From assembly GCA_016706425.1 (NCBI GenBank), contig JADJJR010000001.1, positions 2,418,001 through 2,482,000 on the forward strand: a stretch of DNA of 64,000 bases, given 5' to 3'. Shown here one piece after another: positions 36,443 to 44,994 of the stretch. This stretch comes from Elusimicrobiota bacterium (lineage in GTDB: Bacteria > Elusimicrobiota > Elusimicrobia > FEN-1173). Made by a program: the position numbers and the translations under genes. The notes under the pieces were generated by a model. That model saw only the letters and a list, made by a program, of their open reading frames with translations, made no database searches and was not told the DNA's origin. Numbering within the stretch: the first letter of the stretch is position 1; each line of letters opens with the position of its first letter.

Positions 36443-36847
36443 TTACGCCTTGGCGGCGGTGGCCGGCGCGGCGCCCGTGCCGGGTTTCGCCGAGCCGACG
36501 GTCTTCCGTCGTCCACGGCGCGTGCGGCCGTTCGAGCGCGTGCGCTGCCCGCGGGCCGGCAGATTGCGCCGGTGGCGCGAGCCGCGGTACGAACCGATTT
36601 CGATCAAGCGGCGGATGTTCGCGTTGATCTCGCGGCGCAAATCGCCTTCAATTTTGTAACTGCGGCTGATCTCGGTGTTGATTTTCGAGACTTCCGCCTC
36701 GGTCAAATCTTTCACGCGGGTCGACGCGGACACGCCCGTCGCCTTGAGAATGTCCATCGACCGCATGGGGCCGATGCCGTAGATGTAGGACAGGGCCACA
36801 TCCACGCGTTTGTGTTTCGGAAGATCCAATCCTGCGACGCGAGCCAT
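36443..36847 (-). CDS. rpsM: 30S ribosomal protein S13
   Basis: A 134-residue S13 starting MARVAGLDLPKHKRVDVALS, with the conserved RGSRHRRNLPARGQRTRSNG and a basic, Ala-rich tail. It lies in the 30S head and forms bridges with the 50S subunit. Normal position between rpmJ and rpsK. Confidence 0.96.
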   Translation of the reverse strand: MARVAGLDLPKHKRVDVALSYIYGIGPMRSMDILKATGVSASTRVKDLTEAEVSKINTEISRSYKIEGDLRREINANIRRLIEIGSYRGSRHRRNLPARGQRTRSNGRTRRGRRKTVGSAKPGTGAAPATAAKA

Positions 36848-36871
36848 TGAGTTCTCCTTGAAAGTCCCGGC

Positions 36872-36985
36872 TTAGCCCTGGCGTTGCTTGTGCCGGGGAT
36901 TCGAGCAGAGCACGTAAAGTTTTCGGTGCCGGCGCAAAACGCGGCACTTGTCACAAATGGGTTTCACCGACGCGCGAACTTTCAT
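36872..36985 (-). CDS. rpmJ: 50S ribosomal protein L36
   Basis: A 37-codon gene. ATG 36985 opens MKVRASVKPICDKCRV and the frame ends at TAA 36872. Zinc ligands are Cys11, Cys14, Cys27 and His32, so this is the zinc-binding (C+) form. It is placed between infA and rpsM as in most bacteria. Confidence 0.95.
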   Translation of the reverse strand: MKVRASVKPICDKCRVLRRHRKLYVLCSNPRHKQRQG

Positions 36986-36986
36986 T

Positions 36987-37205
36987 TCATTTCTCCCTGT
37001 AGGTGATGCGGCCGCGGGTGAGGTCGTAAGGCGACAGTTCCACTTTGACCTTGTCCCCGGGCAAAATCTTGATGTAGTGCATCCGCATTTTTCCGGAAAT
37101 GTGGGCGAGCACCTTGTGCCCGCCTTCGACTTCCAAACGAAACATCGCGTTGGGCAAGGCTTCCAACACGCGCCCTTCCATTTCTATTTTTTCTTCTTTG
37201 GTCAT
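36987..37205 (-). CDS. infA: Translation initiation factor IF-1
   Basis: A 72-residue IF-1 (single OB fold) from ATG 37205: MTKEEKIEMEGRVLEALPN, with a GDKVKVELSPYDLTRGRI core. The start at 37205 gives the canonical length and has AAGGA just upstream; an in-frame ATG at 37223 lies inside the adjacent hairpin element and would add six residues. IF-1 blocks the A site during initiation. The hairpin at 37212-37378 overlaps its leader and could influence its translation. Confidence 0.95.
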   Translation of the reverse strand: MTKEEKIEMEGRVLEALPNAMFRLEVEGGHKVLAHISGKMRMHYIKILPGDKVKVELSPYDLTRGRITYREK

Positions 37206-37211
37206 ACCGTC

Positions 37212-37378
37212 CTTAGGGTTCATTCAAAAATAACTGACTCAATTTGGCCGGTGACTTTTGGCCCTGGCCCGCGTTGCTCATCGCTCACTTACCGTCCAGT
37301 AAGCTCGCTCTTCGCGCCTTGTCCTGGACCAAAATCCCCTCGGCCAAACAGGCCACTTATTTCTGAAGGAACCCTTAG
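37212..37378. repeat. Long imperfect inverted repeat / hairpin element between map and infA
   Basis: Two arms of about 80 bp (37212-37292 and 37299-37378) are nearly complementary across their whole length, with a loop of about 6 bases. Outer ends: TTAGGGTTCATTCAAAAATA at 37214-37233 against TAAGGGTTCCTTCAGAAATA on the opposite strand. Inner match: TTTGGCCGGTGACTTTTGG with TTTGGCCGAGGGGATTTTGG; at the apex CTTAC pairs with GTAAG. It fills the whole map-infA gap. It looks like a MITE/REP-type element or a strongly folded RNA leader. I saw no second copy in the window. Confidence 0.75.
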
Positions 37379-38139
37379 TCCACCAACGTCAAAATTTCGG
37401 GGCCCGCGTCGGTGATCGCCACCGTGTGCTCAAAATGGGCCGAGGGGCGACCGTCTTCCGTCACCACCGTCCAACCGTCCGACAGGGTGCGCACTTTCCA
37501 AGTGCCCGCGTTGAACATGGGCTCCAGGGCCAGCACCAACCCGGCGTCCAACCGCAATCCCGCGCCCGGTTCGCCGCAATTGGGAACGGACGGCCCTTCG
37601 TGCATTTGCCGGCCGATCCCGTGACCGACGAAATCGCGCACCACGCCGTACCCCTTGGCTTCGGCCGTTTTTTGAATCGCCGCGCCGATGTCCCCGAGCC
37701 GTTGCCCCACGCGCGCGGCGTCGATGCCGCGCCCCAGGGCCTCCCGCGTCGTGTTCAAGAGGGCTTCGCGGTCTTCCGCGATTTTGCCGACCGGGAACGT
37801 GGCCGCCGTGTCGCCGACAAACCCATCGAGCGTGGCTCCCACGTCGATCCCGATCACATCGCCTTCCTTCAAAATCCGTTTGGGATGGGGGATCCCGTGC
37901 ACCACTTCCTCGTTGATCGAAGCGCAAATGGTCGCCGGATAGCCCAAATAACCCAGGAACGTCGGCGTGGCGCCCGCCGCTTTGATCGTTTCGCGCGCGA
38001 CGCGGTCCAGCTCCGCGGTCGACACGCCCGGTTGGACGGCCCGTCCGACCGCGGCCAGGGCCCGCGCGGCCACGCGTCCCGCTCGGCGCATGCGGGCCAA
38101 ATCCGCCGCCGATTTCAATTCAATGCGGCGGTCCCCCAT
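37375..38139 (-). CDS. map: Type I methionine aminopeptidase
   Basis: A 254-residue MetAP. The metal ligands are all identifiable: two Asp in DVGATLDGFVGDTAATF, His in GHGIGRQMHEGP, Glu in LEPMF and Glu in AHFEHTVAIT. It removes the initiator methionine from nascent proteins. It has no N-terminal zinc finger (type Ia). ATG 38139 shares one base with the adk stop (TGATG). Its stop codon falls in the right end of the long hairpin element. Confidence 0.95.
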   Translation of the reverse strand: MGDRRIELKSAADLARMRRAGRVAARALAAVGRAVQPGVSTAELDRVARETIKAAGATPTFLGYLGYPATICASINEEVVHGIPHPKRILKEGDVIGIDVGATLDGFVGDTAATFPVGKIAEDREALLNTTREALGRGIDAARVGQRLGDIGAAIQKTAEAKGYGVVRDFVGHGIGRQMHEGPSVPNCGEPGAGLRLDAGLVLALEPMFNAGTWKVRTLSDGWTVVTEDGRPSAHFEHTVAITDAGPEILTLVD

Positions 38140-38795
38140 CAGGGGCGGGGCATCTTGTCCAAAGCGACGACCATGGCCACAAACACCTCCGCCACGGGGC
38201 GGTCGGCCGAAACGGTCTCCAACAGTTCCAAACCGCGGTAGTAAGAAATCAGCGGTTCGGTCAAATCGTCGTACACCCGGAGGCGCTTTTCGATGGTTTC
38301 GGCGCGGTCGTCTTCCCGGTGGATCAGCGCGGCGGCGTCCACGTCGCACACGCCCGTTTGCTGGGGGGGTTGCGTCAGTAAATTATACACCTTTGCGCAT
38401 TTGGGGCATTGGCGGCGGCTGGACAGCCGTCGGACGACTTCTTGCTGGTCCAGTTTCAGATAAAGAACTTTTTCCAACGGGCGGTTCGCCGCGCGGAGGT
38501 AGTCGCCCAACCCTTCGGCCTGGGCCACCGTGCGGGGGAACCCATCCAAGAGAAAACCCTTGGTGCAATCCGGCTGGGTGAGGCGTTGGGTGACGATCGT
38601 CAACACGAGTTCGTCGGGCACCAGCCGACCGGAACTCACGTAATCCTGAACCTGAAGACCCAATTCCGATTTTTTCGCGATTTCTTGACGGAAAATATCG
38701 CCCGTTGAAATGTGCGGCACTTTGTAGCGCTCGGACAACGGTTTCGCCTGCGTTCCCTTCCCGGAGCCGGGGGCTCCCAACAAAACGACGTTCAT
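38139..38795 (-). CDS. adk: Adenylate kinase
   Basis: A 218-residue long-form adenylate kinase: P-loop GAPGSGKGTQ at residues 7-16, GFLLDGFPRTVAQAEGL, and a zinc-type LID with CPKC and CDVD. It catalyses ATP + AMP = 2 ADP. Placed between secY and map as in many bacteria. Confidence 0.96.
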   Translation of the reverse strand: MNVVLLGAPGSGKGTQAKPLSERYKVPHISTGDIFRQEIAKKSELGLQVQDYVSSGRLVPDELVLTIVTQRLTQPDCTKGFLLDGFPRTVAQAEGLGDYLRAANRPLEKVLYLKLDQQEVVRRLSSRRQCPKCAKVYNLLTQPPQQTGVCDVDAAALIHREDDRAETIEKRLRVYDDLTEPLISYYRGLELLETVSADRPVAEVFVAMVVALDKMPRP

Positions 38796-38805
38796 CGCGA
38801 TGACC

Positions 38806-40155
38806 TCAGTTGCCGGCGCCGCCGCCGGCGCCGACGTTGAACCACCGGCCCTTCACGCGACCGGTTTTAGAAAAACCTTCGTAATGCCCCATGATGAGGC
38901 GCGATTCCAACTGCCCGATGGTGTCCAACGCGACACCCACCGTGATCAGAACCGATGTTCCGCCGAAGTAAAAGGGGGTGTTGACGAACCGATGCAACAA
39001 ATCGGGAAGGATGGCCAGCGCCGCCACGAACAGGGCGCCGCCCAGGGTGATGCGGGAAAGGACGGTGTTGATGTAGGTGGCGGTCGGTTCCCCCGGCCGG
39101 ATCCCCGGGATAAACCCACCCCATTTTTTCAGGTTTTCGGCGAGGTCCATGGGATTGAACTGCACCGAGTTGTAAAAGTAGCAGAAAAATATGATGAGGC
39201 CCGCGTAAAGCGCCTCGTACCACCAGTGGCGGCCGCTCCAAAACCCCATCACTTTTTTCGACAGTTCCGCGTCGGGGTTAAAAGACGCGAACGTCACCGG
39301 CACCGAAAGGAGGGACACCGCGAAAATGACGGCGATCACCCCGGATTGATCCACTTTGAGGGGCAGGAACGTGCTGGCCCCGCCGTACATTTTCCGACCC
39401 ACCATCCGCTTGGCGTATTGCACGGGGATCTTCCGTTGCGCGGTCTCGACCCAGACCACAAGGCCGGTGACCAAAAGGATGAACGCCAGGAGGCCCAAGG
39501 CCCCGACGATGCTGCGCTGCTGAAGTTGGAATATATCCACGATCAGGTTTTTGGCCGCGGGGAAAAACCGGTCCACGATGCCCGTGAAAATCATGAGCGA
39601 GATGCCGTTGCCGATGCCGAGTTCCGTGATTTGCTCGCCGAGCCACATGATGAACAGCGTCCCCGTCGTCAAGGTGATCACCGTCGTGAAAATGAAAAGG
39701 GCGCCCGGATCCCGGACCACGGCGATTTCGCCCGGAAGCGTGATCTTCGTGATCAACGTCGTCAAACCATAGGATTGGATGAGGGCCAGGAGCAAGGTGA
39801 AATAGCGGGTGATCTTGTTCATCTGCTTGCGGCCCGTTTCGCCTTCTTTCGCCAGTCGGTCGAGGTAAGGGATAACGTGCGCGCCCTGCAGCAAGCTCAT
39901 GATGATCGAGGAGTTGATGTAGGGCATGACCCCCAGAGCGAAAATCGACATCCGCCCCAAAGCCCCCCCGGAGAACATATCCAGAAACCCCAGGAAATTG
40001 TTGGACTGGGATTTGAACAACTGCTGCAGGGCGGCCGCGTCGATTCCCGGGATGGGGATCGCCACGCCCACCCGGTAAATGACCAAAATCCCCAACGTGA
40101 AGAGGATGCGTCGGCGGAGGTCCGGGATCTTGAAGATGTTGGCGAAAGAGTTCAT
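38806..40155 (-). CDS. secY: Protein translocase subunit SecY
   Basis: A 449-residue, ten-helix channel subunit starting MNSFANIFKIPDLRRRILFT, with GVMPYINSSIIMSLLQG (plug/lateral gate area) and the cytoplasmic loop IPVQYAKRMVGRKMYGG. It forms the Sec pore with SecE/SecG and docks the ribosome or SecA. Position after rplO is standard. Confidence 0.97.
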   Translation of the reverse strand: MNSFANIFKIPDLRRRILFTLGILVIYRVGVAIPIPGIDAAALQQLFKSQSNNFLGFLDMFSGGALGRMSIFALGVMPYINSSIIMSLLQGAHVIPYLDRLAKEGETGRKQMNKITRYFTLLLALIQSYGLTTLITKITLPGEIAVVRDPGALFIFTTVITLTTGTLFIMWLGEQITELGIGNGISLMIFTGIVDRFFPAAKNLIVDIFQLQQRSIVGALGLLAFILLVTGLVVWVETAQRKIPVQYAKRMVGRKMYGGASTFLPLKVDQSGVIAVIFAVSLLSVPVTFASFNPDAELSKKVMGFWSGRHWWYEALYAGLIIFFCYFYNSVQFNPMDLAENLKKWGGFIPGIRPGEPTATYINTVLSRITLGGALFVAALAILPDLLHRFVNTPFYFGGTSVLITVGVALDTIGQLESRLIMGHYEGFSKTGRVKGRWFNVGAGGGAGN

Positions 40156-40182
40156 GGTCGCTGCGGCGCGCGGGTCTCCTGT

Positions 40183-40662
40183 TTAATTCGTTCGAACCCA
40201 GGTTTTGTGGGCGATCAATTCCACTTTGCCGCCCGCCGCTTCGATTTTTTTCTTCGCGGAGGCGGAAAACGCGTCGGCCTTCACTTGAAAGGCCTTGTCC
40301 AAATCCCCGTCGCCGAGGACCTTGACCAACCCGCGCCCCTTGACGAGACCAAGGGCCCGGAGGCTTTCCGGGGTCACTTCCCCCGGCTTCTCAATGACGG
40401 CGTTCATGTCGCCGATGTTGACGATTTGATAGACGGTCCGGAAGGCCTTGTTGTTGAACCCGCGTTTGGGAATGCGGCGGATGAGCGGGATCTGGCCGCC
40501 CTCGAACCCGGCCTTCATGTGGGCGTCGCCGGAGCGGGCCGTTTGCCCTTTGAAACCGCGGGTCGAGCCCTTGCCGCCGTGGCCGGAGCCTTCGCCGCGG
40601 CCGACGATTTTGCGCCGATGGCGGGAGCCCGGCGCGGGTTTCAGGTTGTTGAGACGGATCAT
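40183..40662 (-). CDS. rplO: 50S ribosomal protein L15
   Basis: A 159-residue L15 with RLNNLKPAPGSRHRRK and the Gly-rich GRGEGSGHGGKGSTRGFKGQ near the start. It lies 10 bp after rpsE; rpmD (L30), which normally comes between them, is missing here. Confidence 0.95.
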   Translation of the reverse strand: MIRLNNLKPAPGSRHRRKIVGRGEGSGHGGKGSTRGFKGQTARSGDAHMKAGFEGGQIPLIRRIPKRGFNNKAFRTVYQIVNIGDMNAVIEKPGEVTPESLRALGLVKGRGLVKVLGDGDLDKAFQVKADAFSASAKKKIEAAGGKVELIAHKTWVRTN

Positions 40663-40672
40663 AGGGTCCTCG

Positions 40673-41182
40673 TTAAGCCGGCACCGCGGGAGCGGCCGGC
40701 AAAGTCTTTCCGCGCATGCGGTACGCGTCTTCCTTGGTTTGCAAACTTCCGAGAGCCACCAACGTGGCGTACACCACGTTGAACGGGTTCGGGCTGCGCA
40801 GGGACTTGGACAAAATGTCGCGCACGCCGGCGGCTTCGACGACCGCCCGGACGCTGCCGCCCGCGATGACGCCCGTGCCGGGGGCCGCGGGTTTCAAAAG
40901 CACCGTGCCCGCCCCGAAAACGCCGGTGACGTCGTGGGGGATGGTCGTCCCTTTCAACGGGATTTTGACAATGGTCTTCTTCGCCTGCATGACCGCCTTC
41001 TGGATGGCGGCCTGGACTTCCTTGGCCTTGCCCATCGCCGCGCCAACGTGGCCGGCGCCGTCGCCCACCACCACCAGGGCGTTGAACGAAAACCGCTTGC
41101 CGCCCTTCACCACCTTGGCCACGCGGTTGATGGCGACGACCGTTTCCTTTAGATTCAATTGTGACGCGTCGATTCTAGGCAC
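40673..41182 (-). CDS. rpsE: 30S ribosomal protein S5
   Basis: A 169-residue S5 starting at GTG 41182 with GGAGGGG upstream. KETVVAINRVAKVVKGGKRF and VVGDGAGHVGAAMGKAKEVQ identify it. It contacts mRNA at the entry site and helps decoding fidelity. Followed by rplO without rpmD. Confidence 0.96.
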   Translation of the reverse strand: MPRIDASQLNLKETVVAINRVAKVVKGGKRFSFNALVVVGDGAGHVGAAMGKAKEVQAAIQKAVMQAKKTIVKIPLKGTTIPHDVTGVFGAGTVLLKPAAPGTGVIAGGSVRAVVEAAGVRDILSKSLRSPNPFNVVYATLVALGSLQTKEDAYRMRGKTLPAAPAVPA

Positions 41183-41197
41183 AGACCCCTCCGTCGA

Positions 41198-41551
41198 TTA
41201 AAGCTGCAGCCCGGCTTCGCGGGCGCCTTCGGCCACGGCTTTGACGCGCCCGTGGTATGGCCGGCCGCCGCGGTCGAACACCGCTTTCGCGATGGAGAGC
41301 GCTTTGGCCTTTTCGCCGATCTGTTGTCCCACTTTTTTCGCCGCGGCCACCGTCGCCCCGGCTTTCGTGTCCGCGCCGTGGGACGACGCGTACGCCAGCG
41401 TGCGGCCGGTGTTGTCGTCAACCAGCTGCACCACCATGTGCTTTTGCGATCGGCGGACGCTCAAACGCGGCCGATCCGCCGTGCCCAAAACCGATTGGCG
41501 GGCCCGCTGCCGGCGGAACGCCAGCCTTTCTTGAGGAGATTTCACGCTCAT
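41198..41551 (-). CDS. rplR: 50S ribosomal protein L18
   Basis: A 117-residue L18 with RPRLSVRRSQKHMVVQLVDD and a C-terminal FDRGGRPYHGRVKAVAEGAR. It binds 5S rRNA with L5. ATG 41551 overlaps the rplF stop by four bases. Confidence 0.96.
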   Translation of the reverse strand: MSVKSPQERLAFRRQRARQSVLGTADRPRLSVRRSQKHMVVQLVDDNTGRTLAYASSHGADTKAGATVAAAKKVGQQIGEKAKALSIAKAVFDRGGRPYHGRVKAVAEGAREAGLQL

Positions 41552-42132
41552 TTTTTAGCCCCCCCCGCCGCGCCCGCGGCGCCCGCGGCGGCTTTGCCGG
41601 CCTTGCGGCGCACGTGTTCGTTGGCGTAGCGGATGCCCACGGGCTCGTTGTTGGCCCAGTAGACGCCCGGCTTACGAAATTCGCGAATTTCGGCGGCGAC
41701 CTGGCCGACGAGTTGCTTGTCCGCGCCGGAGACGACCAGCGTGGTTTGTTTTTGATCGACGGTGACTTTCACGCCCACCGGCACCGTGTAATCGATGGGG
41801 TGGGAGTAGCCCAGCGTCATGTTCAACTTGTTTCCGTTGATCTGGGCGCGGAACCCCACGCCGCCGATCCGGAGTTCTTTCGAAAACCCGGTGGCCGCGC
41901 CTTCCACCATGTTGAGCAGGAGCTTGCGGAAGGTTCCGTGCAACGCTTTTTGAGTCGGGCTGTCGTTTTTGCGGTCGACGGTCAAGCTCGGTCCTTCCAG
42001 TTTGGCCGAAAGACCGGCCGGCAAGACGCGGGACAGTTGCCCCAGGGGCCCCGTCACGCTGACGGTCGCGCCCTGAACATTGACCTTCACCTTATCGGGA
42101 AGGGAAATCGGTTTTTTTCCGAGACGGCTCAT
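41548..42132 (-). CDS. rplF: 50S ribosomal protein L6
   Basis: A 194-residue L6 starting MSRLGKKPISLPDKVKVNVQ, with the C-terminal PGVYWANNEPVGIRYANEHV, and an additional Ala/Gly-rich tail (about 15 residues) beyond the normal ~178. Binds 23S rRNA near the sarcin-ricin loop. Confidence 0.96.
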   Translation of the reverse strand: MSRLGKKPISLPDKVKVNVQGATVSVTGPLGQLSRVLPAGLSAKLEGPSLTVDRKNDSPTQKALHGTFRKLLLNMVEGAATGFSKELRIGGVGFRAQINGNKLNMTLGYSHPIDYTVPVGVKVTVDQKQTTLVVSGADKQLVGQVAAEIREFRKPGVYWANNEPVGIRYANEHVRRKAGKAAAGAAGAAGGAKK

Positions 42133-42142
42133 AAATCCATCC

Positions 42143-42538
42143 TCACCAAACCTGGGCGAGCACTTCGCCGCCCAGCTTTTCTTTCCGCGAGCGCCGATCC
42201 GTCATCAACCCTTTGGAGGTCGAGACGATCGACATGCCCAAACCGCCCCGCAATTTCGGGAGCTCTTCGTAACCGCGGTACACCCGCAGGCCCGGTCGCG
42301 ACACGCGCTTGACGCCCTGCAGCACGCGGGTCTTGTTGGGCAAATACTTCAAGAACAGACGCAGGACGCCCTGTTTGCGGTCCGGCAAAACTTTGTAGTC
42401 GACGATGTAGCCTTCGTCCTTCAACACCTGGGCGACTTCCTTTTTCAAGGCCGAAGCCGGCAGGTCCACGCGCTCTTTGAGCTTGTGGTTGGCGTTGGTG
42501 ATCGCCGCGAGCATGTCGCTGATGGGATCCGAGGTCAT
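42143..42538 (-). CDS. rpsH: 30S ribosomal protein S8
   Basis: A 131-residue S8: TSDPISDMLAAITNANHKLK at the start and GLGMSIVSTSKGLMTDRR near the end. It binds the 16S central domain and, in studied bacteria, represses the spc operon. Confidence 0.96.
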   Translation of the reverse strand: MTSDPISDMLAAITNANHKLKERVDLPASALKKEVAQVLKDEGYIVDYKVLPDRKQGVLRLFLKYLPNKTRVLQGVKRVSRPGLRVYRGYEELPKLRGGLGMSIVSTSKGLMTDRRSRKEKLGGEVLAQVW

Positions 42539-42555
42539 GGGTCAGCTCCTTTTCG

Positions 42556-42741
42556 TTACCAGCTGGCCTTAACCACGCCGGGGATTTCGCCCCGCAGGGC
42601 GAGATTGCGGAAACAAATTCGGCACAAACCGAAATCCCGGTAGAAAGCCCGGGGGCGGCCGCACAAGCGGCAACGGTTTCGGAACCGGACCGCGAACTTC
42701 TGCGGCTTTTTCATTTTTGCCTTCCAGGCGGTGGTGGCCAT
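42556..42741 (-). CDS. rpsN: 30S ribosomal protein S14, zinc-binding type
   Basis: A 61-residue S14 of the short (type Z) form. Zinc ligands lie in CRLCGRPRAFYRDFGLCRIC (residues 22-41). Proteobacteria typically have a ~100-residue zinc-free form, so this supports another lineage. Confidence 0.96.
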   Translation of the reverse strand: MATTAWKAKMKKPQKFAVRFRNRCRLCGRPRAFYRDFGLCRICFRNLALRGEIPGVVKASW

Positions 42742-42753
42742 TTCAAATTCTCC

Positions 42754-43338
42754 TTAGTTCGCCGCGGGCTTCGCCTTTTTGAAAGGCATGCCCAAGAGAG
42801 TCAGAAGTTCCCGCGCGGTGTCGTCGCGCCCGGCCGTCGTGACCATCGTCACGTTCATGCCGCGCGCCTTGTCCGATTTGTCCAATTGGATTTCGGGGAA
42901 GATGTATTGTTCGGTCAGCCCCAGGTTGAAGTTGCCGCGCCCGTCAAACCCGCGGCGGAGGTCGATTCCCTGGAAGTCGCGGATGCGCGGCATGGCCACG
43001 TTCACGAGACGGTCGAGGAACTCCCACATGCGGACCCCGCGCAAGGTCACGCGCAACCCGATGGGCATGCCTTCGCGCAGCTTGAAGTTCGAGATCGATT
43101 TTTTGGCCCGGCGGATTTCCGCTTTTTGGCCGGCGATGGCCGCCAATTCCTCGGCGGCGAGATCCATGACCTTCGCGTTTTCCTTGGCTTCGCTCACGCC
43201 CAGGTTGAGGACGATCTTTTGAAGGCGCGGCACTTGGAAGAAATTCTTCCAACCGAAACGCTTCATCATTTCGGGCGCGACCGCGGTGCGGTAGGCCGTG
43301 AGAAGTCGGGGCACGTATTTTTCAGCGACTGTCGACAT
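42754..43338 (-). CDS. rplE: 50S ribosomal protein L5
   Basis: A 194-residue L5 with RLQKIVLNLGVSEAKENAKV, LREGMPIGLRVTLRGVRMWE and GLTEQYIFPEIQLDK. It binds 5S rRNA in the central protuberance. Usual place between rplX and rpsN. Confidence 0.96.
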   Translation of the reverse strand: MSTVAEKYVPRLLTAYRTAVAPEMMKRFGWKNFFQVPRLQKIVLNLGVSEAKENAKVMDLAAEELAAIAGQKAEIRRAKKSISNFKLREGMPIGLRVTLRGVRMWEFLDRLVNVAMPRIRDFQGIDLRRGFDGRGNFNLGLTEQYIFPEIQLDKSDKARGMNVTMVTTAGRDDTARELLTLLGMPFKKAKPAAN

Positions 43339-43383
43339 ATCGTTTCCTTGTAAAAATTTTTCTCGGGGAGGGCGACGCGCGCC

Positions 43384-43701
43384 TTACCCGATCATCTCGC
43401 CGCAACCGCGGCACACGCGGGCCTTGGTCCCGTCGGACAACGTGCCCACCTTGGGGCGCGCCGGCCGGCGACACTTGGGGCAAACCACCATCACTTTCGA
43501 CATCGGCAAATACGCTTCGCGTTCCTGGACGCCGCCGGGCTTTTGGGGCGTGCCCTTGGCGTGTTTTTTGGACAGGTTGAGTTTGGACACGAGGACCCGC
43601 CGTCCGATGCGGTCGACCTCGACCACTTCCCCTTCTTTGCCGCGGTCCTTGCCCGCCAGCAAGCGGACTTTGTCTTTCTTACGTACGGTCGCGAGGGCCA
43701 T
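43384..43701 (-). CDS. rplX: 50S ribosomal protein L24
   Basis: A 105-residue L24. The KOW motif VRLLAGKDRGKEGEVVEVDR identifies it. The C-terminus carries CPKC and CRGC pairs that could bind zinc. ATG 43701 shares one base with the rplN stop (TGATG). It starts 50S assembly by binding the 23S 5' domain. Confidence 0.95.
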   Translation of the reverse strand: MALATVRKKDKVRLLAGKDRGKEGEVVEVDRIGRRVLVSKLNLSKKHAKGTPQKPGGVQEREAYLPMSKVMVVCPKCRRPARPKVGTLSDGTKARVCRGCGEMIG

Positions 43702-44069
43702 CAGACGACCTCCGGGGCCAGGGAAATGATTTTCAAGTAGTTGCGCTCGCGCAGTTCGCGCGCCACGGGGCCGAAGATGCGCGTCCCCTTGGGCTCGCCC
43801 TCGGCGTCGATCACAACGGCGGCGTTGTCGTCGAAACGGATGTAGCTTCCGTCCGGTCGGCGGCGTTCTTTGCGCGTTCGCACCACGACGCACTTGACCA
43901 CCTCGCCCTTCTTGATCGAGGAATCGGGCAAGGCGTTTTGCACCGACGCCGTGACGACGTCGCCCAAATAGGCGTACCGGCGGCGGAAACCACCGTGCAT
44001 GCGGAAGACGCGGACCAACCGCGCGCCCGAATTGTCGGCCACGCGCAAAATGCTTCGCTCTTGAATCAC
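43701..44069 (-). CDS. rplN: 50S ribosomal protein L14
   Basis: A 122-residue L14 starting at GTG 44069: MIQERSILRVADNSGARLVR, with GDVVTASVQNALPDSSIKKG and FDDNAAVVIDAEGEPKGTRI. It forms an intersubunit bridge. The GTG overlaps the rpsQ stop. Confidence 0.96.
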   Translation of the reverse strand: MIQERSILRVADNSGARLVRVFRMHGGFRRRYAYLGDVVTASVQNALPDSSIKKGEVVKCVVVRTRKERRRPDGSYIRFDDNAAVVIDAEGEPKGTRIFGPVARELRERNYLKIISLAPEVV

Positions 44070-44362
44070 GACGCCACCTCCGCGCCCTGGGCCACCGACG
44101 CCCGCTCCAACACCTCAACGAGGCGCCAGCGTTTCAATTTCGACATCGGCCGTGTTTCCATCACGCGCACGCGGTCGCCCGCCCGGCTTTCGTTCTTTTC
44201 GTCGTGGGCGTACACTTTGCTCGCGCGGGTTAAAATTTTTCCGTACAACCCGTGGCTCAACCGACGCGGGATTTCGATCACGCGCGTCTTGTTCATCTTT
44301 TCCGACAGAACGACGCCCTCGAGCGTCTTACGGTCGGCGCGTTCCGTTTTGGCGGTGGTCAC
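44066..44362 (-). CDS. rpsQ: 30S ribosomal protein S17
   Basis: A 98-residue S17 with LEGVVLSEKMNKTRVIEIPR and DEKNESRAGDRVRVMETRP, plus a C-terminal extension. Starts at GTG 44362, overlapping the rpmC stop (GTGA). Confidence 0.95.
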   Translation of the reverse strand: MTTAKTERADRKTLEGVVLSEKMNKTRVIEIPRRLSHGLYGKILTRASKVYAHDEKNESRAGDRVRVMETRPMSKLKRWRLVEVLERASVAQGAEVAS

Positions 44363-44568
44363 GCGGACACCCCCTTTTGTCGAAGAATCGTCAACGCCCG
44401 GGCGATGTCCTTGCGAACGGCGCGGATCTCCCGCGGGTTCTTCAAGGGCGCGGTCGTGTTTTTGAACTTGAGGTCAAAAAGTTTTTCGCGGCCGCTGTTC
44501 AGTTTCGCCCGCAGTTCGTCGGGCGTCAATTCGTGCCAGCGGATTTCGTCTTGTTTTTTCTTTGCCAT
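44359..44568 (-). CDS. rpmC: 50S ribosomal protein L29
   Basis: A 69-residue L29 with the LTPDELRAKLNSGREKLFDL helix and TAPLKNPREIRAVRKDIARA. It is at the tunnel exit, near the trigger-factor and SRP site. Ten bases separate it from rplP. Confidence 0.95.
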   Translation of the reverse strand: MAKKKQDEIRWHELTPDELRAKLNSGREKLFDLKFKNTTAPLKNPREIRAVRKDIARALTILRQKGVSA

Positions 44569-44577
44569 GGTTTCGTC

Positions 44578-44991
44578 CTAGAAGTGGTCCCGGCGGGCGA
44601 GACGACACTTGATGGGCAATTTGTGCCCGGCCAACGTCATCGCCCGCTTCGCCGTCTCTTCGTTCACGCCTTCGATTTCAAACAGGATGCGGCCGGGCTT
44701 GACCACGGCCACCCAAAACTCGGGGTTCCCCTTGCCTTTGCCCATGCGGGTTTCCGCGGGTTTCTTAGAAACGGGTTTGTCGGGGAAAATTCGGATCCAA
44801 ACCTTGCCGCCTTTTTTCAAGAATCGCATGAGCGTCACGCGGGTGGCTTCGATCTGCCGCGCGGTGATCCAGTGGGCCTCCAACGCCTGAAGGCCGAACT
44901 GGCCGAAAGCCACAAAACCACCGCCTTTGGTGCGGCCTTTCAAACGGCCCCGGTGGGATTTCCGGTATTTGACTCGGGTGGGCATCAACAT
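44578..44991 (-). CDS. rplP: 50S ribosomal protein L16
   Basis: A 137-residue L16 starting MLMPTRVKYRKSHRGRLKGR, with ALEAHWITARQIEATRV and KPVSKKPAETRMGKGKGNPE. It organises the A-site tRNA region. Three bases separate it from rpsC. Confidence 0.96.
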   Translation of the reverse strand: MLMPTRVKYRKSHRGRLKGRTKGGGFVAFGQFGLQALEAHWITARQIEATRVTLMRFLKKGGKVWIRIFPDKPVSKKPAETRMGKGKGNPEFWVAVVKPGRILFEIEGVNEETAKRAMTLAGHKLPIKCRLARRDHF

Positions 44992-44994
44992 GGC

